Both the position numbers and the translations under genes were made by a program. 64,000 nucleotides of DNA. Origin: Ruminococcus sp. Lineage in GTDB: Bacteria > Bacillota > Clostridia > Oscillospirales > Ruminococcaceae. The DNA lies in the NCBI GenBank assembly GCA_017525915.1, contig JAFXSC010000010.1:1-64000 (forward strand), given 5' to 3'. Below the pieces are notes generated by a model. It had not been told where the DNA came from, did no database searches, and saw nothing but the letters and a program-made list of their open reading frames with translations. Position 1 is the first letter of the stretch; the number at the start of each line of letters is the position of its first letter. Shown here one piece after another: positions 22,381 to 31,566 of this stretch.

Positions 22381-22649
22381 AGAAAAAAGACGTAGTTTTC
22401 ACCGTGGGAATGTGCGTGTTCATGGGCGTTCTGTGGATGGCGGGAGAGCTCGTGATGGGATTATATCTCCCCGTCCGCCCGAAAACGCACCTCTGGTGGC
22501 TGATATTCATTGTCGGCTTTACGCTCACTGTAAATATCTGGCACAGCTTCAAGACAGATCATTCCGACATCAGGGACAAGCGGCGCGAGAAGTACGAACG
22601 CAAGGTAAGCGGCAGAAAAAACCGCAGGAAAAACGGAAGGAAAAGGTGA
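22377..22649 (+). CDS. small membrane protein, unknown
   Basis: 90 residues, overlapping argH by four bases. Two hydrophobic segments are visible (about residues 6-27, VVFTVGMCVFMGVLWMAGEL, and about 38-55, LWWLIFIVGFTLTVNIW). The C-terminal third is very basic (RDKRREKYERKVSGRKNRRK) and should face the cytoplasm. I do not recognise the family. The position between argH and argC may simply reflect operon insertion. Confidence 0.65.
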   Translation: MKKKDVVFTVGMCVFMGVLWMAGELVMGLYLPVRPKTHLWWLIFIVGFTLTVNIWHSFKTDHSDIRDKRREKYERKVSGRKNRRKNGRKR

Positions 22650-22659
22650 TGAGATTACC

Positions 22660-23607
22660 ATGTCAGTTAAAGTTTATATTGACGGTCAGGAAGGTACTAC
22701 CGGTCTGAAGATACTCGAAAGATTTGAGGGAAGAAACGATATCGAGCTCCTCCGCATCAGCGAGGATAAGCGCAAGGACGCCTCCGAACGTGCAAGACTT
22801 ATAAATATGTCGGACTACACGTTCCTCTGTCTCCCCGATGATGCAGCAAGAGAGGCTGTATCCTTCATTGATAACGACCATGTACGCATTATCGACGCTT
22901 CCACTGCACACCGCACCAATCCCGACTGGGCCTACGGCTTCCCGGAGCTTTCTCCGGCTCACAGGGAGAAGATAAGGACTTCAAACAGAGTTGCTGTTCC
23001 CGGCTGCTATGCAAGCGGCTTCGCATCAATAGTCTATCCCCTTGTAAACAGCGGCATCATCGGCGCGGACTATCCCGTTTTTGCCTATGCTACATCAGGT
23101 TACAGCGGTGCAGGCAAGAAGGCTATCGCGGTATACGAGGGCGAGGACAAGCCCTTTGAGTTCAACAGTCCCAGACAGTACGCCCTTTCGCAGCAGCACA
23201 AGCATCTCCCCGAGATGAAGGCTGTGTCAGGTCTTACATATACGCCCATGTTCAATCCTATGGTCTGCGACTATTTCAGCGGCATGGTAGTGAGCGTGCC
23301 GGTACAGACGAGAACTCTCGCTTCCCCCGTAACTGCGGCGCAGGTACACGAGATGTACGCAAAGCACTATGAGGGAGCAAAAATGATAGAGGTAATGCCT
23401 CTGATGTCCGCAGACGAGCAGAAGAGCTTCTTCCTTGCTTCAAACACGCTCAGCGGTCAGAATAAAATGCAGATATTCGTATTCGGAAACGATGAGCAGA
23501 TTCTTCTCTGCTCAAGGCTCGACAATCTCGGAAAGGGTGCGAGCGGCGCAGCTGTACAGTGCCTGAATATCATGCTCGGCATTGATGAGACTACCGGTCT
23601 TATCTGA
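22660..23607 (+). CDS. argC: N-acetyl-gamma-glutamyl-phosphate reductase, short (type 2) form
   Basis: 315 residues; the type 2 enzymes are about 310, the common type 1 about 345. The N-terminal nucleotide-binding segment VYIDGQEGTTGLKILERF lacks the classical GxSGYxG of type 1 and is typical of type 2. The catalytic cysteine lies in VAVPGCYASGFAS near residue 115. It reduces N-acetylglutamyl phosphate to the semialdehyde with NADPH, the third step to ornithine. The start has GGTGATGAGA upstream. Confidence 0.93.
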   Translation: MSVKVYIDGQEGTTGLKILERFEGRNDIELLRISEDKRKDASERARLINMSDYTFLCLPDDAAREAVSFIDNDHVRIIDASTAHRTNPDWAYGFPELSPAHREKIRTSNRVAVPGCYASGFASIVYPLVNSGIIGADYPVFAYATSGYSGAGKKAIAVYEGEDKPFEFNSPRQYALSQQHKHLPEMKAVSGLTYTPMFNPMVCDYFSGMVVSVPVQTRTLASPVTAAQVHEMYAKHYEGAKMIEVMPLMSADEQKSFFLASNTLSGQNKMQIFVFGNDEQILLCSRLDNLGKGASGAAVQCLNIMLGIDETTGLI

Positions 23608-23635
23608 TACGGCACAATAATGGAGGGTTGAAAAA

Positions 23636-24055
23636 ATGAGTAAACAGAAGCTCAAAGAGATATATGAATTTGATTATGTCCCCGAGGACGGCGACATCTA
23701 CCCCCTGCACGAATGGTTCAACACTATACTCGAAAAGACTGAGGACGAGCTGACCATCGCCGATGTCTGCCGTATGCTCCGGCAGAGAATGTGCTCGAAG
23801 TGCGCTATGGAACGTGCTGTGGAGATACTCCGCAAGGACCCGTTCGCCGGCGAGATATATGACGGGCAGCTCATGAGCACGCTATACGGTGCAAAGGAGA
23901 AATACCTGTGCCTTTTCTACGGCGAGCTCAGACCCATAATCGTTGATGCAGAGCTGAAGGCTATCGGCAGGACATGGCAGAGCGAGGACGAAAAGAAAGA
24001 ATATCTCAAGATCGCTGCCGCTTTCAGGCAGAAGATCGACGAGGCATCAAATTAA
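23636..24055 (+). CDS. CdiI_2-like immunity-family protein inside the arg cluster
   Basis: 139 residues with GGAGGG upstream. The pattern LHEWFNTILEKTEDELTIAD, then RMLRQRMC and AVEILRKDPFAGEIYDGQLM, resembles the CdiI_2 immunity family, where a conserved dPl/f-x-G-e-x-Y-D-G-x-L segment follows an R-Q pair (recalled pattern; not searched). Such proteins neutralise tRNA- or DNA-targeting toxin tips. No toxin gene is next to it, so it would be an orphan immunity gene. It lies between argC and argJ, 28 and 14 bases away, so it should be transcribed with them. The family call is moderate. Confidence 0.55.
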   Translation: MSKQKLKEIYEFDYVPEDGDIYPLHEWFNTILEKTEDELTIADVCRMLRQRMCSKCAMERAVEILRKDPFAGEIYDGQLMSTLYGAKEKYLCLFYGELRPIIVDAELKAIGRTWQSEDEKKEYLKIAAAFRQKIDEASN

Positions 24056-24069
24056 CAGAGGTAATAGAT

Positions 24070-25365
24070 ATGGAAATAGTAAAATTCGACAATATAACAA
24101 ACGTTGAGGGCGGCGTATGCGCTGCAAAGGGCTTCAGGGCAAACGGCATACAGTGCGGACTTGTTCACAAGCCGCTCACAGATACAGAGGCTGCAAATGC
24201 TGCTGCGAACAATGCGCTTCCCAGTGCAAAGAAGAAGAACGACCTTGCAATGATCGTTTCCGATACCGAGTGTACAGCCGCGGCAGTTTATACTACCAAT
24301 AAAGTAAAGGGTGCTCCGATACTCGTTACAAAGGAGCATATCAAGAACGGCAAGGCAAGAGCTGTCATCGTGAACTCCGTGAACGCCAACACCTGCAATC
24401 CGGACGGCGTTGAGAAGGCAAATGCCATGTGCGAGCTCTGCGCCAAGGAGCTCGGCATAAGCGCAGACGATGTTATCGTTGCTTCGACCGGTGTTATCGG
24501 TCAGGTGCTCCCCATCGAGCCTATTGCAAACGGTATGCCCGAGCTTGCAAAGGGACTTACATATGACGGAAACAAGCGTGCGCTCGAAGCTATCATGACT
24601 ACCGACACCATGCCCAAGGAGATCGCTGTTCAGTTTGAGCTCGGCGGAAAGACCTGCACCCTCGGCGGTATGCTCAAGGGAAGCGGAATGATACACCCCA
24701 ATATGGCTACGACCCTCACCTTCCTCACCACTGATGCTGCTATATCGGCAGAAATGCTCCAGCTCGCGCTCAGCGATATAGTTAAGGTGACACTCAACCG
24801 CGTCAGCGTTGACGGCGACACTTCAACAAATGATATGGTCTGCGTAATGGCTTCCGGTGCGGCAGGAAACGCTCCGGTAAACGCAGAGGGACCTGATTTC
24901 GGAAAATTCCGCCACGCGCTCTACTGCATCATGATGAACCTTGCAAGAATGATGGCAAGGGACGGTGAAGGCGCTACAAAGCTCGTTGAGTGCTGCGTTG
25001 CCGGTGCCGCTGACGATAATATGGCTGAGACTGTTGCAAAGTCCGTTATCACTTCAAGCCTGTTCAAGGCTATGATATTCGGCGAGGACGCCAATGCCGG
25101 ACGTATCTACTGCGCTATCGGATATGCTGATGCTGATTTCGACGTGAACAAGGTCGATATCGTAATTGCTTCAAAGGCAGGAAAGATACCGGTAGGACAT
25201 CAGGGCTGTCTCGTTCCCTTCTCGGAGGACGAGGCAAAGAAGGTGCTTGCCGAGGAGGAGATAAAGGTGCTCATCAACCTCAATTCCGGCTCTGGCAGGG
25301 CTATGGCATGGGGCTGTGACCTCACATACGACTACGTCAAGATAAACGGAGACTACCGCTCATAA
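24070..25365 (+). CDS. argJ: bifunctional glutamate N-acetyltransferase / amino-acid acetyltransferase
   Basis: 431 residues from ATG at 24070; longer in-frame starts would overlap the preceding gene by 80 bases. The self-cleavage site is visible as KGSGMIHPNMATTLTFL near residue 200, where the Thr after Ala becomes the N-terminal nucleophile of the beta chain. The strand TAAAVYTTNKVKGAPI and the end CDLTYDYVKINGDYRS match the family. It transfers acetyl between ornithine and glutamate, allowing a cyclic pathway; no separate argE is seen here and argA is not needed if acetyl-CoA activity is present. The stop shares a base with the next start. Confidence 0.96.
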   Translation: MEIVKFDNITNVEGGVCAAKGFRANGIQCGLVHKPLTDTEAANAAANNALPSAKKKNDLAMIVSDTECTAAAVYTTNKVKGAPILVTKEHIKNGKARAVIVNSVNANTCNPDGVEKANAMCELCAKELGISADDVIVASTGVIGQVLPIEPIANGMPELAKGLTYDGNKRALEAIMTTDTMPKEIAVQFELGGKTCTLGGMLKGSGMIHPNMATTLTFLTTDAAISAEMLQLALSDIVKVTLNRVSVDGDTSTNDMVCVMASGAAGNAPVNAEGPDFGKFRHALYCIMMNLARMMARDGEGATKLVECCVAGAADDNMAETVAKSVITSSLFKAMIFGEDANAGRIYCAIGYADADFDVNKVDIVIASKAGKIPVGHQGCLVPFSEDEAKKVLAEEEIKVLINLNSGSGRAMAWGCDLTYDYVKINGDYRS

Positions 25366-26090
25366 TGTTCGGCAGGAAAGAACGTGACGAGTACGAGGAG
25401 TACAACGAGCGGCAGAATGCAAAATACGACGATGACTATATCGCGACCTCTGAGGAATACCGCGAGGAATGCACCCACAGTCACGAACAGACCTACGAGG
25501 ATTACGATTACCGCACGGCTGATAGTGAGTACCGGGAAGAATGCACTCACAGCCACGAGCAGACCTATGAGGACTTCAATCCGGAGCTTGCGCCTTACGA
25601 AAACGACAGCAAGCTGGAACAGTTCTTCGCGAAGAAGCTGCAGAACGGCGAGCACCTCATCTGGTGCGGCGAGACTGAACGGAAGGCAACTACCAATGAA
25701 AAGGGCACAGGCTGTTCAGGCTGTGCGATCGGAGGCTTCATGGCGTTTGCGGCAATAATGATGATGGTTTCCGTCGTATTCTCTCTTATGATGCTGATGC
25801 TGTCCGCATATTTCCTTGTGATGTTAAATGCTTCGGGAAATAAATACGCAATAACCGACAGCCGCATCATTATATGCAAGGGCAGTATGATAAGATCGTA
25901 CCCTCTTGAAACGGCAGGCAATTTCAGCTGCCACGCAAGTCCGAGGAATATCGGATATGTAAGGTTCACTGTGACGGCTGCAAAAAGCGGTTCGCAGTAT
26001 GCCACCGCCGGGATATTCGGCATAAGGGACCCGGAAAATGTCAAGCGGATACTTATAGAAGCAAAATCCAACAGCAGAAGATTCAGATAG
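25365..26090 (+). CDS. membrane protein with two Cys/His-rich 24-residue repeats
   Basis: 241 residues, beginning in the argJ stop (TAATG). The N-terminus is highly charged and holds two copies of a 24-residue repeat, each with YREECTHSHEQTYED (residues 32-46 and 56-70). A hydrophobic segment spans about residues 120-155 (GGFMAFAAIMMMVSVVFSLM and following), and the C-terminal part (YAITDSRIIICKGS, then YPLETAGNFSC) resembles bacterial PH-like domains. The Cys-x-His-x-His pattern could bind metal. Function unknown; no link to arginine synthesis is evident. Confidence 0.6.
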   Translation: MFGRKERDEYEEYNERQNAKYDDDYIATSEEYREECTHSHEQTYEDYDYRTADSEYREECTHSHEQTYEDFNPELAPYENDSKLEQFFAKKLQNGEHLIWCGETERKATTNEKGTGCSGCAIGGFMAFAAIMMMVSVVFSLMMLMLSAYFLVMLNASGNKYAITDSRIIICKGSMIRSYPLETAGNFSCHASPRNIGYVRFTVTAAKSGSQYATAGIFGIRDPENVKRILIEAKSNSRRFR

Positions 26091-26103
26091 GGAAGTGTTT
26101 TAC

Positions 26104-26970
26104 ATGGAAAAGATCTCAAATCAGGATAAGTCACAGGTGCTCATCGACGCCCTGCCCTATATCCAGAAGTACAACAACAAGATACTCGTTATCAAGTACG
26201 GCGGAAATGCCATGACCAACAAGGAACTCAAGGACGCTGTTATGACCGATATCGTTCTTCTTTCACTCGTAGGAGTGAAGGTCGTTCTGGTACACGGCGG
26301 CGGTCCTGAGATAAGCGACCTGCTGAAAAGACTCAATATCGAGAGCCATTTCGTGAACGGTCTGAGATACACCGACGATGCTACTGTTGATGTCGTAAAA
26401 ATGGTGCTTTCGGGCAAGGTCAACAAGGAACTCGTTCAGCTCCTTGCTCAGCACAAGGGCAGTGCGGTAGGTCTCTGCGGCATTGACGGCGGTATGCTCA
26501 TCGCCGAAAAGAAGACCACAGATGACGGTCAGGACCTCGGCTGGGTCGGCGAGATCACAAAGGTAAACACAAAGCCTATCCTTGATGCCCTCGCAAACGG
26601 AAATATCCCCGTTATCGCAACTGTTGCGACTGACGAGCAGGGCAATACCTACAATGTCAATGCTGATACCGCTGCTGCGCGTATCGCAGCCGAGCTCGGT
26701 GCCGAGAACCTTATCCTCATGACCGATATCGCCGGACTTCTTCGCGACAAGGACGATCCCTCGACACTTATCCCGGCAGTCAACGTCAGCGAGGTGCCTT
26801 TCCTCAAGAGACAGGGCATCATCTCCGGCGGCATGATACCGAAGATAGACTGCTGCGTCGAGGCTGTCAGACGAGGTGTTCAGAAGACGGTCATCATCGA
26901 CGGCAGAGTACCTCATTCGATACTTATCGAGATACTATCCAACGAAGGAATCGGCACACAGTTTACCTGA
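26104..26970 (+). CDS. argB: acetylglutamate kinase
   Basis: 288 residues from ATG at 26104 with GGGAAG about eight bases upstream; a GTG nine bases earlier is also in frame. The ATP-binding motif is VIKYGGNAM near residue 29, the substrate loop VLVHGGGPEIS near residue 65, and the amino-acid kinase end ISGGMIPKIDCCVEAV. It phosphorylates N-acetylglutamate, the second step of the pathway. In most bacteria with the cyclic pathway this enzyme is feedback-inhibited by arginine and has an N-terminal helix; the residues before the first strand (about 25) are long enough for one. Confidence 0.95.
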   Translation: MEKISNQDKSQVLIDALPYIQKYNNKILVIKYGGNAMTNKELKDAVMTDIVLLSLVGVKVVLVHGGGPEISDLLKRLNIESHFVNGLRYTDDATVDVVKMVLSGKVNKELVQLLAQHKGSAVGLCGIDGGMLIAEKKTTDDGQDLGWVGEITKVNTKPILDALANGNIPVIATVATDEQGNTYNVNADTAAARIAAELGAENLILMTDIAGLLRDKDDPSTLIPAVNVSEVPFLKRQGIISGGMIPKIDCCVEAVRRGVQKTVIIDGRVPHSILIEILSNEGIGTQFT

Positions 26971-27026
26971 TCAGAAAAACAATTTACTTGTATACAAAAA
27001 ATTTACTGTATAGTTTTCTTACAATA

Positions 27027-27056
27027 TTGATTTTAAAGACCAAACGGCGTTATAAT
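27027..27056 (+). promoter_or_regulatory. internal promoter before argD
   Basis: TTGATT (27027-27032) and TATAAT (27051-27056) with an 18-bp spacer. The 139-base argB-argD gap is AT-rich and has no clear ARG box, so argD-argF may be expressed partly independently of argG. Confidence 0.6.
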
Positions 27057-27109
27057 GATAATATATCTTATTATTATGTGTAGATTATGATGTCGGGAAG
27101 GAGTAGAGT

Positions 27110-28288
27110 ATGAACAGTAATGAAAAAACAATAGAAAAATTTGACAGCCATATTGCACATTCATACGGACGTTATCCTCTCGCTATGAAAAAAGGCTCCG
27201 GAAGGCACTGCGTTGACGAGAGCGGCAAGGAATATATCGACTTCGGAAGCGGTATAGGCACCAATTCGCTCGGCTACTGCGACGAGAAATGGGCTGACGC
27301 AGTGTGCAGTCAGGTACGCACCCTCCAGCATAACTCGAATTACTACTACACCGAGGTGCAGGCGGAATTCGCAGAGAAGCTCTGCGGCATGACCGGCTAT
27401 TCCTCCGTGTTCTTCGGAAACAGCGGCGCTGAGGCGAATGAGTGCGCTATCAAGGTCGCAAGAAAATACAGCTTCGATAAATACGGCAAGGGCAGACACA
27501 ATATCATCACCCTTGTGAATTCCTTCCACGGCAGGACTATCGCCACCCTTTCGGCTACGGGTCAGGACGTCTTCCACAATTACTTCTTCCCGTTCCTCGA
27601 GGGCTTCATAAACGTTGAGGCAAACAATATCGCAGACCTCAAGGCAAAGCTCGACGATACGGTCTGCGCCGTGATGATAGAGTATGTTCAGGGTGAGGGC
27701 GGAGTAAACGCTCTCCAGCAGGACTTCGTGGACGCGATATATGAACTCTGCGGTCCGAAGGATATACTCGTTATCGCCGATGAGATACAGACAGGCGTCG
27801 GAAGAACAGGAAAATTCCTCGCCGGTGAATACTTCGGCAAAAAGGCTGATATAACAACCCTTGCAAAGGGTATCGCAGGCGGCGTTCCCATGGGAGCCTG
27901 CCTCATGAATGAAAAATGCTGCGGAGTTCTTACTCCCGGTACTCACGGTTCAACTTTCGGCGGAAATCCTATCGCCTGTGCAGGCGGTCTGGCTGTACTT
28001 GAAAGACTCGGGACCGAGGGCTTCCTCGATGAAGTCGCGGAAAAATCAGCGTTCATCAGAGCGGAGCTTGAAAAATGCAGTGAGGTCGTTTCAGTGAGCG
28101 GTATCGGTCTTATGATCGGTATATCGCTGAAAACCAAAAAAGCGGCTGAAGTCGCAAGGGCTGCTCTCGACAAGGGACTGCTCGTGCTGACTGCGAAGGA
28201 TAAGGTCAGACTCCTTCCGCCCCTTACGATCTCATATGACGAACTCAGAGCAGGACTTGAAATTCTGATAGGTATACTGGAGGAATGA
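27110..28288 (+). CDS. argD: acetylornithine aminotransferase
   Basis: 392 residues. The class III aminotransferase blocks are clear: NSGAEANECAIKVARK near residue 105, the PLP-holding segment LVIADEIQTGVGRTGKF near residue 222 and the catalytic lysine in TTLAKGIAGGVPMGA near residue 250. GKEYIDFGSGIGTNSLGY is the usual N-terminal block. It converts N-acetylglutamate semialdehyde to N-acetylornithine using glutamate as amino donor. GGAAGGAG precedes the start. The stop overlaps a possible start of the next gene. Confidence 0.95.
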   Translation: MNSNEKTIEKFDSHIAHSYGRYPLAMKKGSGRHCVDESGKEYIDFGSGIGTNSLGYCDEKWADAVCSQVRTLQHNSNYYYTEVQAEFAEKLCGMTGYSSVFFGNSGAEANECAIKVARKYSFDKYGKGRHNIITLVNSFHGRTIATLSATGQDVFHNYFFPFLEGFINVEANNIADLKAKLDDTVCAVMIEYVQGEGGVNALQQDFVDAIYELCGPKDILVIADEIQTGVGRTGKFLAGEYFGKKADITTLAKGIAGGVPMGACLMNEKCCGVLTPGTHGSTFGGNPIACAGGLAVLERLGTEGFLDEVAEKSAFIRAELEKCSEVVSVSGIGLMIGISLKTKKAAEVARAALDKGLLVLTAKDKVRLLPPLTISYDELRAGLEILIGILEE

Positions 28289-28290
28289 GC

Positions 28291-28758
28291 ATGGAGCTTT
28301 TGGTGATGCCAAAAGGCAATAAATATATCGTCGAAGACAGAAAACAGCGCCTTCTTTATACTATCAAGAAGAAGGGCTTCGGACAGAAATACAATCTGCT
28401 CGATGCGAGCAACTATGTTCTCTATACCATTGTACAGACAGGTGATGACAGAAAGCCTGCCTTCACTATCGTCCTGAACGATACCACATTCATGAAGCTC
28501 GAGTGCAAGTCGCTTTTCCTTGACCCGACTATCAATGCCGACGGCAAGACTGTCAAGTATTCCATCGCAAGCAAGGACAGGCGAGAGTTCGACCTTATAC
28601 TCGACGGCAATACCGTCGGACATATCAAAACAAAGGTCACTGTCACAAACGAACTTCATTATGACATCGAGATCGAGAATACTGCTTTCGATGACTATAT
28701 ACCGCTGTTCGCCGTTGCCATCGACAAGACGTTCGGCGATATGAACAGGCAGAAATGA
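28291..28758 (+). CDS. LURP-one/tubby-like fold protein
   Basis: 155 residues from ATG at 28291, which has GGAGG seven bases upstream; an ATG at 28285 overlapping the argD stop is the alternative. The repeating short beta strands (YIVEDRKQRLLYTIKKKG, then DASNYVLYTIVQTG and FDLILDGNTVGHIK) fit the LURP-one-related barrel, related to scramblase and tubby C-terminal domains. Bacterial members have no settled role. No signal peptide. It is placed between argD and argF with short gaps, likely cotranscribed. Confidence 0.6.
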   Translation: MELLVMPKGNKYIVEDRKQRLLYTIKKKGFGQKYNLLDASNYVLYTIVQTGDDRKPAFTIVLNDTTFMKLECKSLFLDPTINADGKTVKYSIASKDRREFDLILDGNTVGHIKTKVTVTNELHYDIEIENTAFDDYIPLFAVAIDKTFGDMNRQK

Positions 28759-28807
28759 CCTGTTCGCGCGGCTTCTGCCGTATTATCAGACTGAAAGGAT
28801 CAAATAT

Positions 28808-29713
28808 ATGAAGCACTTACTTAAAATGCTCGACCTGAGCACTGAAGAGATTATAGATATCCTCAACCTTGCCGACCAGCTCAAGTATGAGCTCAAGCAC
28901 GGCATTCCCCATCCCTACCTCAAGGGCAAGACACTCGGTATGATATTCCAGAAGGCTTCGACCCGTACAAGAGTTTCCTTTGAGACAGGTATGTACCAGC
29001 TCGGCGGCTATCCGCTGTTCCTCTCCTCGAATGACCTCCAGATAGGCAGAGGAGAGCCTGTTCAGGACACCGCAAGAGTTCTCTCCCGCTATCTCAGCGG
29101 CATCATGATCCGCACCTTCGAGCAGAAGGAGGTCGAGGATCTCGCTCAGTACGGCTCTATCCCGATAATCAACGGTCTTACCGATTTCTGCCACCCCTGT
29201 CAGGTGCTCGCTGACCTCATGACGATACGCGAGTTCAAGGGCAGCTTTGACGGTCTGAAGATGTGCTTTATCGGTGACGGCAACAATATGGCGAACTCCC
29301 TCATCGTAGGCTGTCTGAAGGTAGGTATGTCCGTGGCTATCGCCTGCCCCGGCGACTATCAGCCGCCGAAGGAGATACTTGATTTTGCCGCAGGCTACGG
29401 CGACAAGTTCGAGATGACCAGCGACCCGAAGCAGGCTGCGAAGGACGCTGACGTCCTCATCACTGACGTATGGGCTTCCATGGGTCAGGAGGGCGAGGCT
29501 GAGAAGCGCCGCAAGGCTTTCGCAGGCTACCAGATAAACGACGACCTCATGGCTCTCGCTCACAGCGACGCCATGGTGCTCCACTGTCTGCCGGCTCACC
29601 GTGAGGAGGAGATAACCGAGAAGGTATTCGAGGCTCACGCAAACGAGATATTTGAGGAAGCTGAGAACCGTCTCCACGCTCAGAAGGCGGTTATGGTCAA
29701 GCTGATGGCATAA
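28808..29713 (+). CDS. argF: ornithine carbamoyltransferase
   Basis: 301 residues. The carbamoyl-phosphate loop is ASTRTRVSFE near residue 48. The ornithine-side motifs are FCHPCQVLADLMT near residue 130 and HCLPAHREEE near residue 260, the latter being the OTCase (not ATCase) signature. GSDGNN-like VGDGNNMANS is present as FIGDGNNMANSL. It makes citrulline for ArgG. AAAGGATC precedes the start. This completes ornithine-to-arginine conversion within the cluster; the carbamoyl-phosphate synthase genes are elsewhere. Confidence 0.96.
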   Translation: MKHLLKMLDLSTEEIIDILNLADQLKYELKHGIPHPYLKGKTLGMIFQKASTRTRVSFETGMYQLGGYPLFLSSNDLQIGRGEPVQDTARVLSRYLSGIMIRTFEQKEVEDLAQYGSIPIINGLTDFCHPCQVLADLMTIREFKGSFDGLKMCFIGDGNNMANSLIVGCLKVGMSVAIACPGDYQPPKEILDFAAGYGDKFEMTSDPKQAAKDADVLITDVWASMGQEGEAEKRRKAFAGYQINDDLMALAHSDAMVLHCLPAHREEEITEKVFEAHANEIFEEAENRLHAQKAVMVKLMA

Positions 29714-29723
29714 GGTGAATGCC

Positions 29724-30578
29724 GTGAAGATCAGGAAGTTTACAGCTCTTGTCATGACCGGGCTCATGGCAGCTTCGCTTGCCGCCTGCTCGGACAGTGA
29801 TGATGAAGAAGATGACGTAAAGACCGGCACAAGTACAGCTGCCGCGTCTGAAAGTGAACTCACGGAAGAGAAGAGCTTTCCCACTGAGGACGTTACGGTC
29901 AGTGAAGCGGAAACTGCTTCTGCGGAAGATGAGAACAAGCTCCCCGACAACGCTTCCGGCGCATGGACGGTATGTGACGAAAGCGGAAATGAGACCGGTA
30001 AAGTCTTCGTTCTCTATAAGGACTTGGCATACGGCATCGCGGATAAGGACGACCTTTCCGGCGGAAGTGTGAATTTCCTGCATACGCCCGACCCGGATGG
30101 CTATATAAAAGAGCTGCCTCTGAATATCTGTTACGATGAAAAACAGGTGAGAATGCACGATTATTCTTACACAACCCCCGATACCGGTGATGTGATACTG
30201 CACGATTGCTATGAGTCTTTTCCCACCTCAACTGACGCTTATGTGGATTTTCGTCTGACATCTGAAAAGGGCGGCGAGATGTATATGGCGCTCACAACTA
30301 AGATCATGAAGAGGGCTAATCTGTGGCTGTCGTCGGAGAAGGACGAAGCAGGCAACTTCATCAACTACCGCTATGTCTGCACTTACTTTGATTATCATGC
30401 AGACCCGGTAGTCTGCCTCGGCTCGTTCGCTCCCGGGACGGAGATAAATCTCCGCCTGACTATCTTGCCGGGTGAAGGCGGCAGATATACAGGTCAGAAC
30501 GAGTACATAATGGTACAGAAGACCGGTTATCATTTCTGCGAGCTCGATACCGACAGACTGAAAAAGATCGGCGAATAA
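29724..30578 (+). CDS. lipoprotein, unknown
   Basis: 284 residues from a GTG at 29724 with AAGG eight bases upstream; a GTG nine bases earlier is possible. The start MKIRKFTALVMTGLMAASLA leads to AC, a lipobox (LAAC) with lipidated Cys at about residue 22, followed by a very acidic and Ser/Thr-rich spacer. The mature domain is strand-rich and has no motif I know. It should be anchored on the outer face of the membrane. It lies ten bases after argF. Confidence 0.7.
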   Translation: MKIRKFTALVMTGLMAASLAACSDSDDEEDDVKTGTSTAAASESELTEEKSFPTEDVTVSEAETASAEDENKLPDNASGAWTVCDESGNETGKVFVLYKDLAYGIADKDDLSGGSVNFLHTPDPDGYIKELPLNICYDEKQVRMHDYSYTTPDTGDVILHDCYESFPTSTDAYVDFRLTSEKGGEMYMALTTKIMKRANLWLSSEKDEAGNFINYRYVCTYFDYHADPVVCLGSFAPGTEINLRLTILPGEGGRYTGQNEYIMVQKTGYHFCELDTDRLKKIGE

Positions 30579-30658
30579 TTTTTCAGGCGATCGCCTGTTA
30601 TACAATAATCTGTGGGCTGATGCAGGCATCAGCCCCGTGTATTTTACGGAGGCTTATT

Positions 30659-31555
30659 ATGAAGGTACTCGTTCTCGGAGGAACAAGGTTTTTCGGCATA
30701 GATATGGTGAACAGGCTCGTTGCGGACGGCCATGACGTCACCATTGCGACACGCGGAACCACTCCCGACAGCTTCGGCAGCACTGTAGAAAGGATAGTCT
30801 TCGACCACCGCGATGAGCAGAGCATACGCTCGGCTTTCAGCGGAAGACATTATGATGCTGTTATCGACAAGATCGCCTATTCCTCCAACGATATCAGGCG
30901 CGTTGCCGGTAACATCGACATGGACAGGTACATATTCGCTTCGACAGGCGGAGTTTATCCCGCAATGCACGCCATGATCGCGGAGGACGAGTATATCCCT
31001 CAGGAGCATGAGCTTAAATGGGGCGAGCGTGACCCGGAGCACGGCGGTTTTGACTATGACGAGGGCAAACGGCAGGCTGAATGTGCCGCTGTGAAGCTGC
31101 TTCCCGAGAAGGAGACCGTTATGGTGCGTCTGCCCGTGATAATCGGCGAAAAGGACTACCTCCGCAGGCTGCTTTTCTACGTCGATCATGTCATGAACGA
31201 AAAGCCGATATATATTTCCAATCCCGACGCAAGGATATGCTTCATGAGTCAGCAGGAGGCAGGCGGCTTCTTTGCGGATATCCTCCGCACTGATATTTAC
31301 GGTGCGGTCAACGCGAGCAGCATCGGTACCATTTCGCCTTACGAATTCATTTGCTATACAGAAGGCCTTACCGGGAAGAAGGCTGTCCTCAGCGAGGAGG
31401 GGGACCCTGCACCGTATAATGGCTTCAGCAGTGATTACAGCCTCGACCTTTCAAAGGCTGAGAGTGCCGGCCTGAGCTTCGGAGAGCTTGGGGACTGGAT
31501 ATACAGCCTCATCGATTTCTACGCCGATCGTATAGCTTCCGGTGCAGAGCTTTAA
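30659..31555 (+). CDS. NAD-dependent epimerase/dehydratase-like protein
   Basis: 298 residues from ATG at 30659 with GGAGG upstream. The Rossmann motif is VLVLGGTRFFGIDMVNRL, a GxxGxxG variant (GGTRFFG) common in extended short-chain dehydrogenases of the NAD-dependent epimerase group. The usual catalytic YxxxK appears as YDEGKRQAE near residue 135, and a Ser/Thr patch ASTGGVYP precedes it. Substrate unknown, probably a nucleotide sugar or a rRNA/mRNA-binding relative. The gene is followed by a glycosyltransferase, which fits a role in glycan synthesis. Confidence 0.75.
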   Translation: MKVLVLGGTRFFGIDMVNRLVADGHDVTIATRGTTPDSFGSTVERIVFDHRDEQSIRSAFSGRHYDAVIDKIAYSSNDIRRVAGNIDMDRYIFASTGGVYPAMHAMIAEDEYIPQEHELKWGERDPEHGGFDYDEGKRQAECAAVKLLPEKETVMVRLPVIIGEKDYLRRLLFYVDHVMNEKPIYISNPDARICFMSQQEAGGFFADILRTDIYGAVNASSIGTISPYEFICYTEGLTGKKAVLSEEGDPAPYNGFSSDYSLDLSKAESAGLSFGELGDWIYSLIDFYADRIASGAEL

Positions 31556-31566
31556 GGAGTAATACT

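Noticed and set aside
30614-30635. Perfect palindrome GGGCTGATGC/GCATCAGCCC before the epimerase gene as a terminator
   Set aside because: No T run follows on either strand; it may simply be a leader hairpin.
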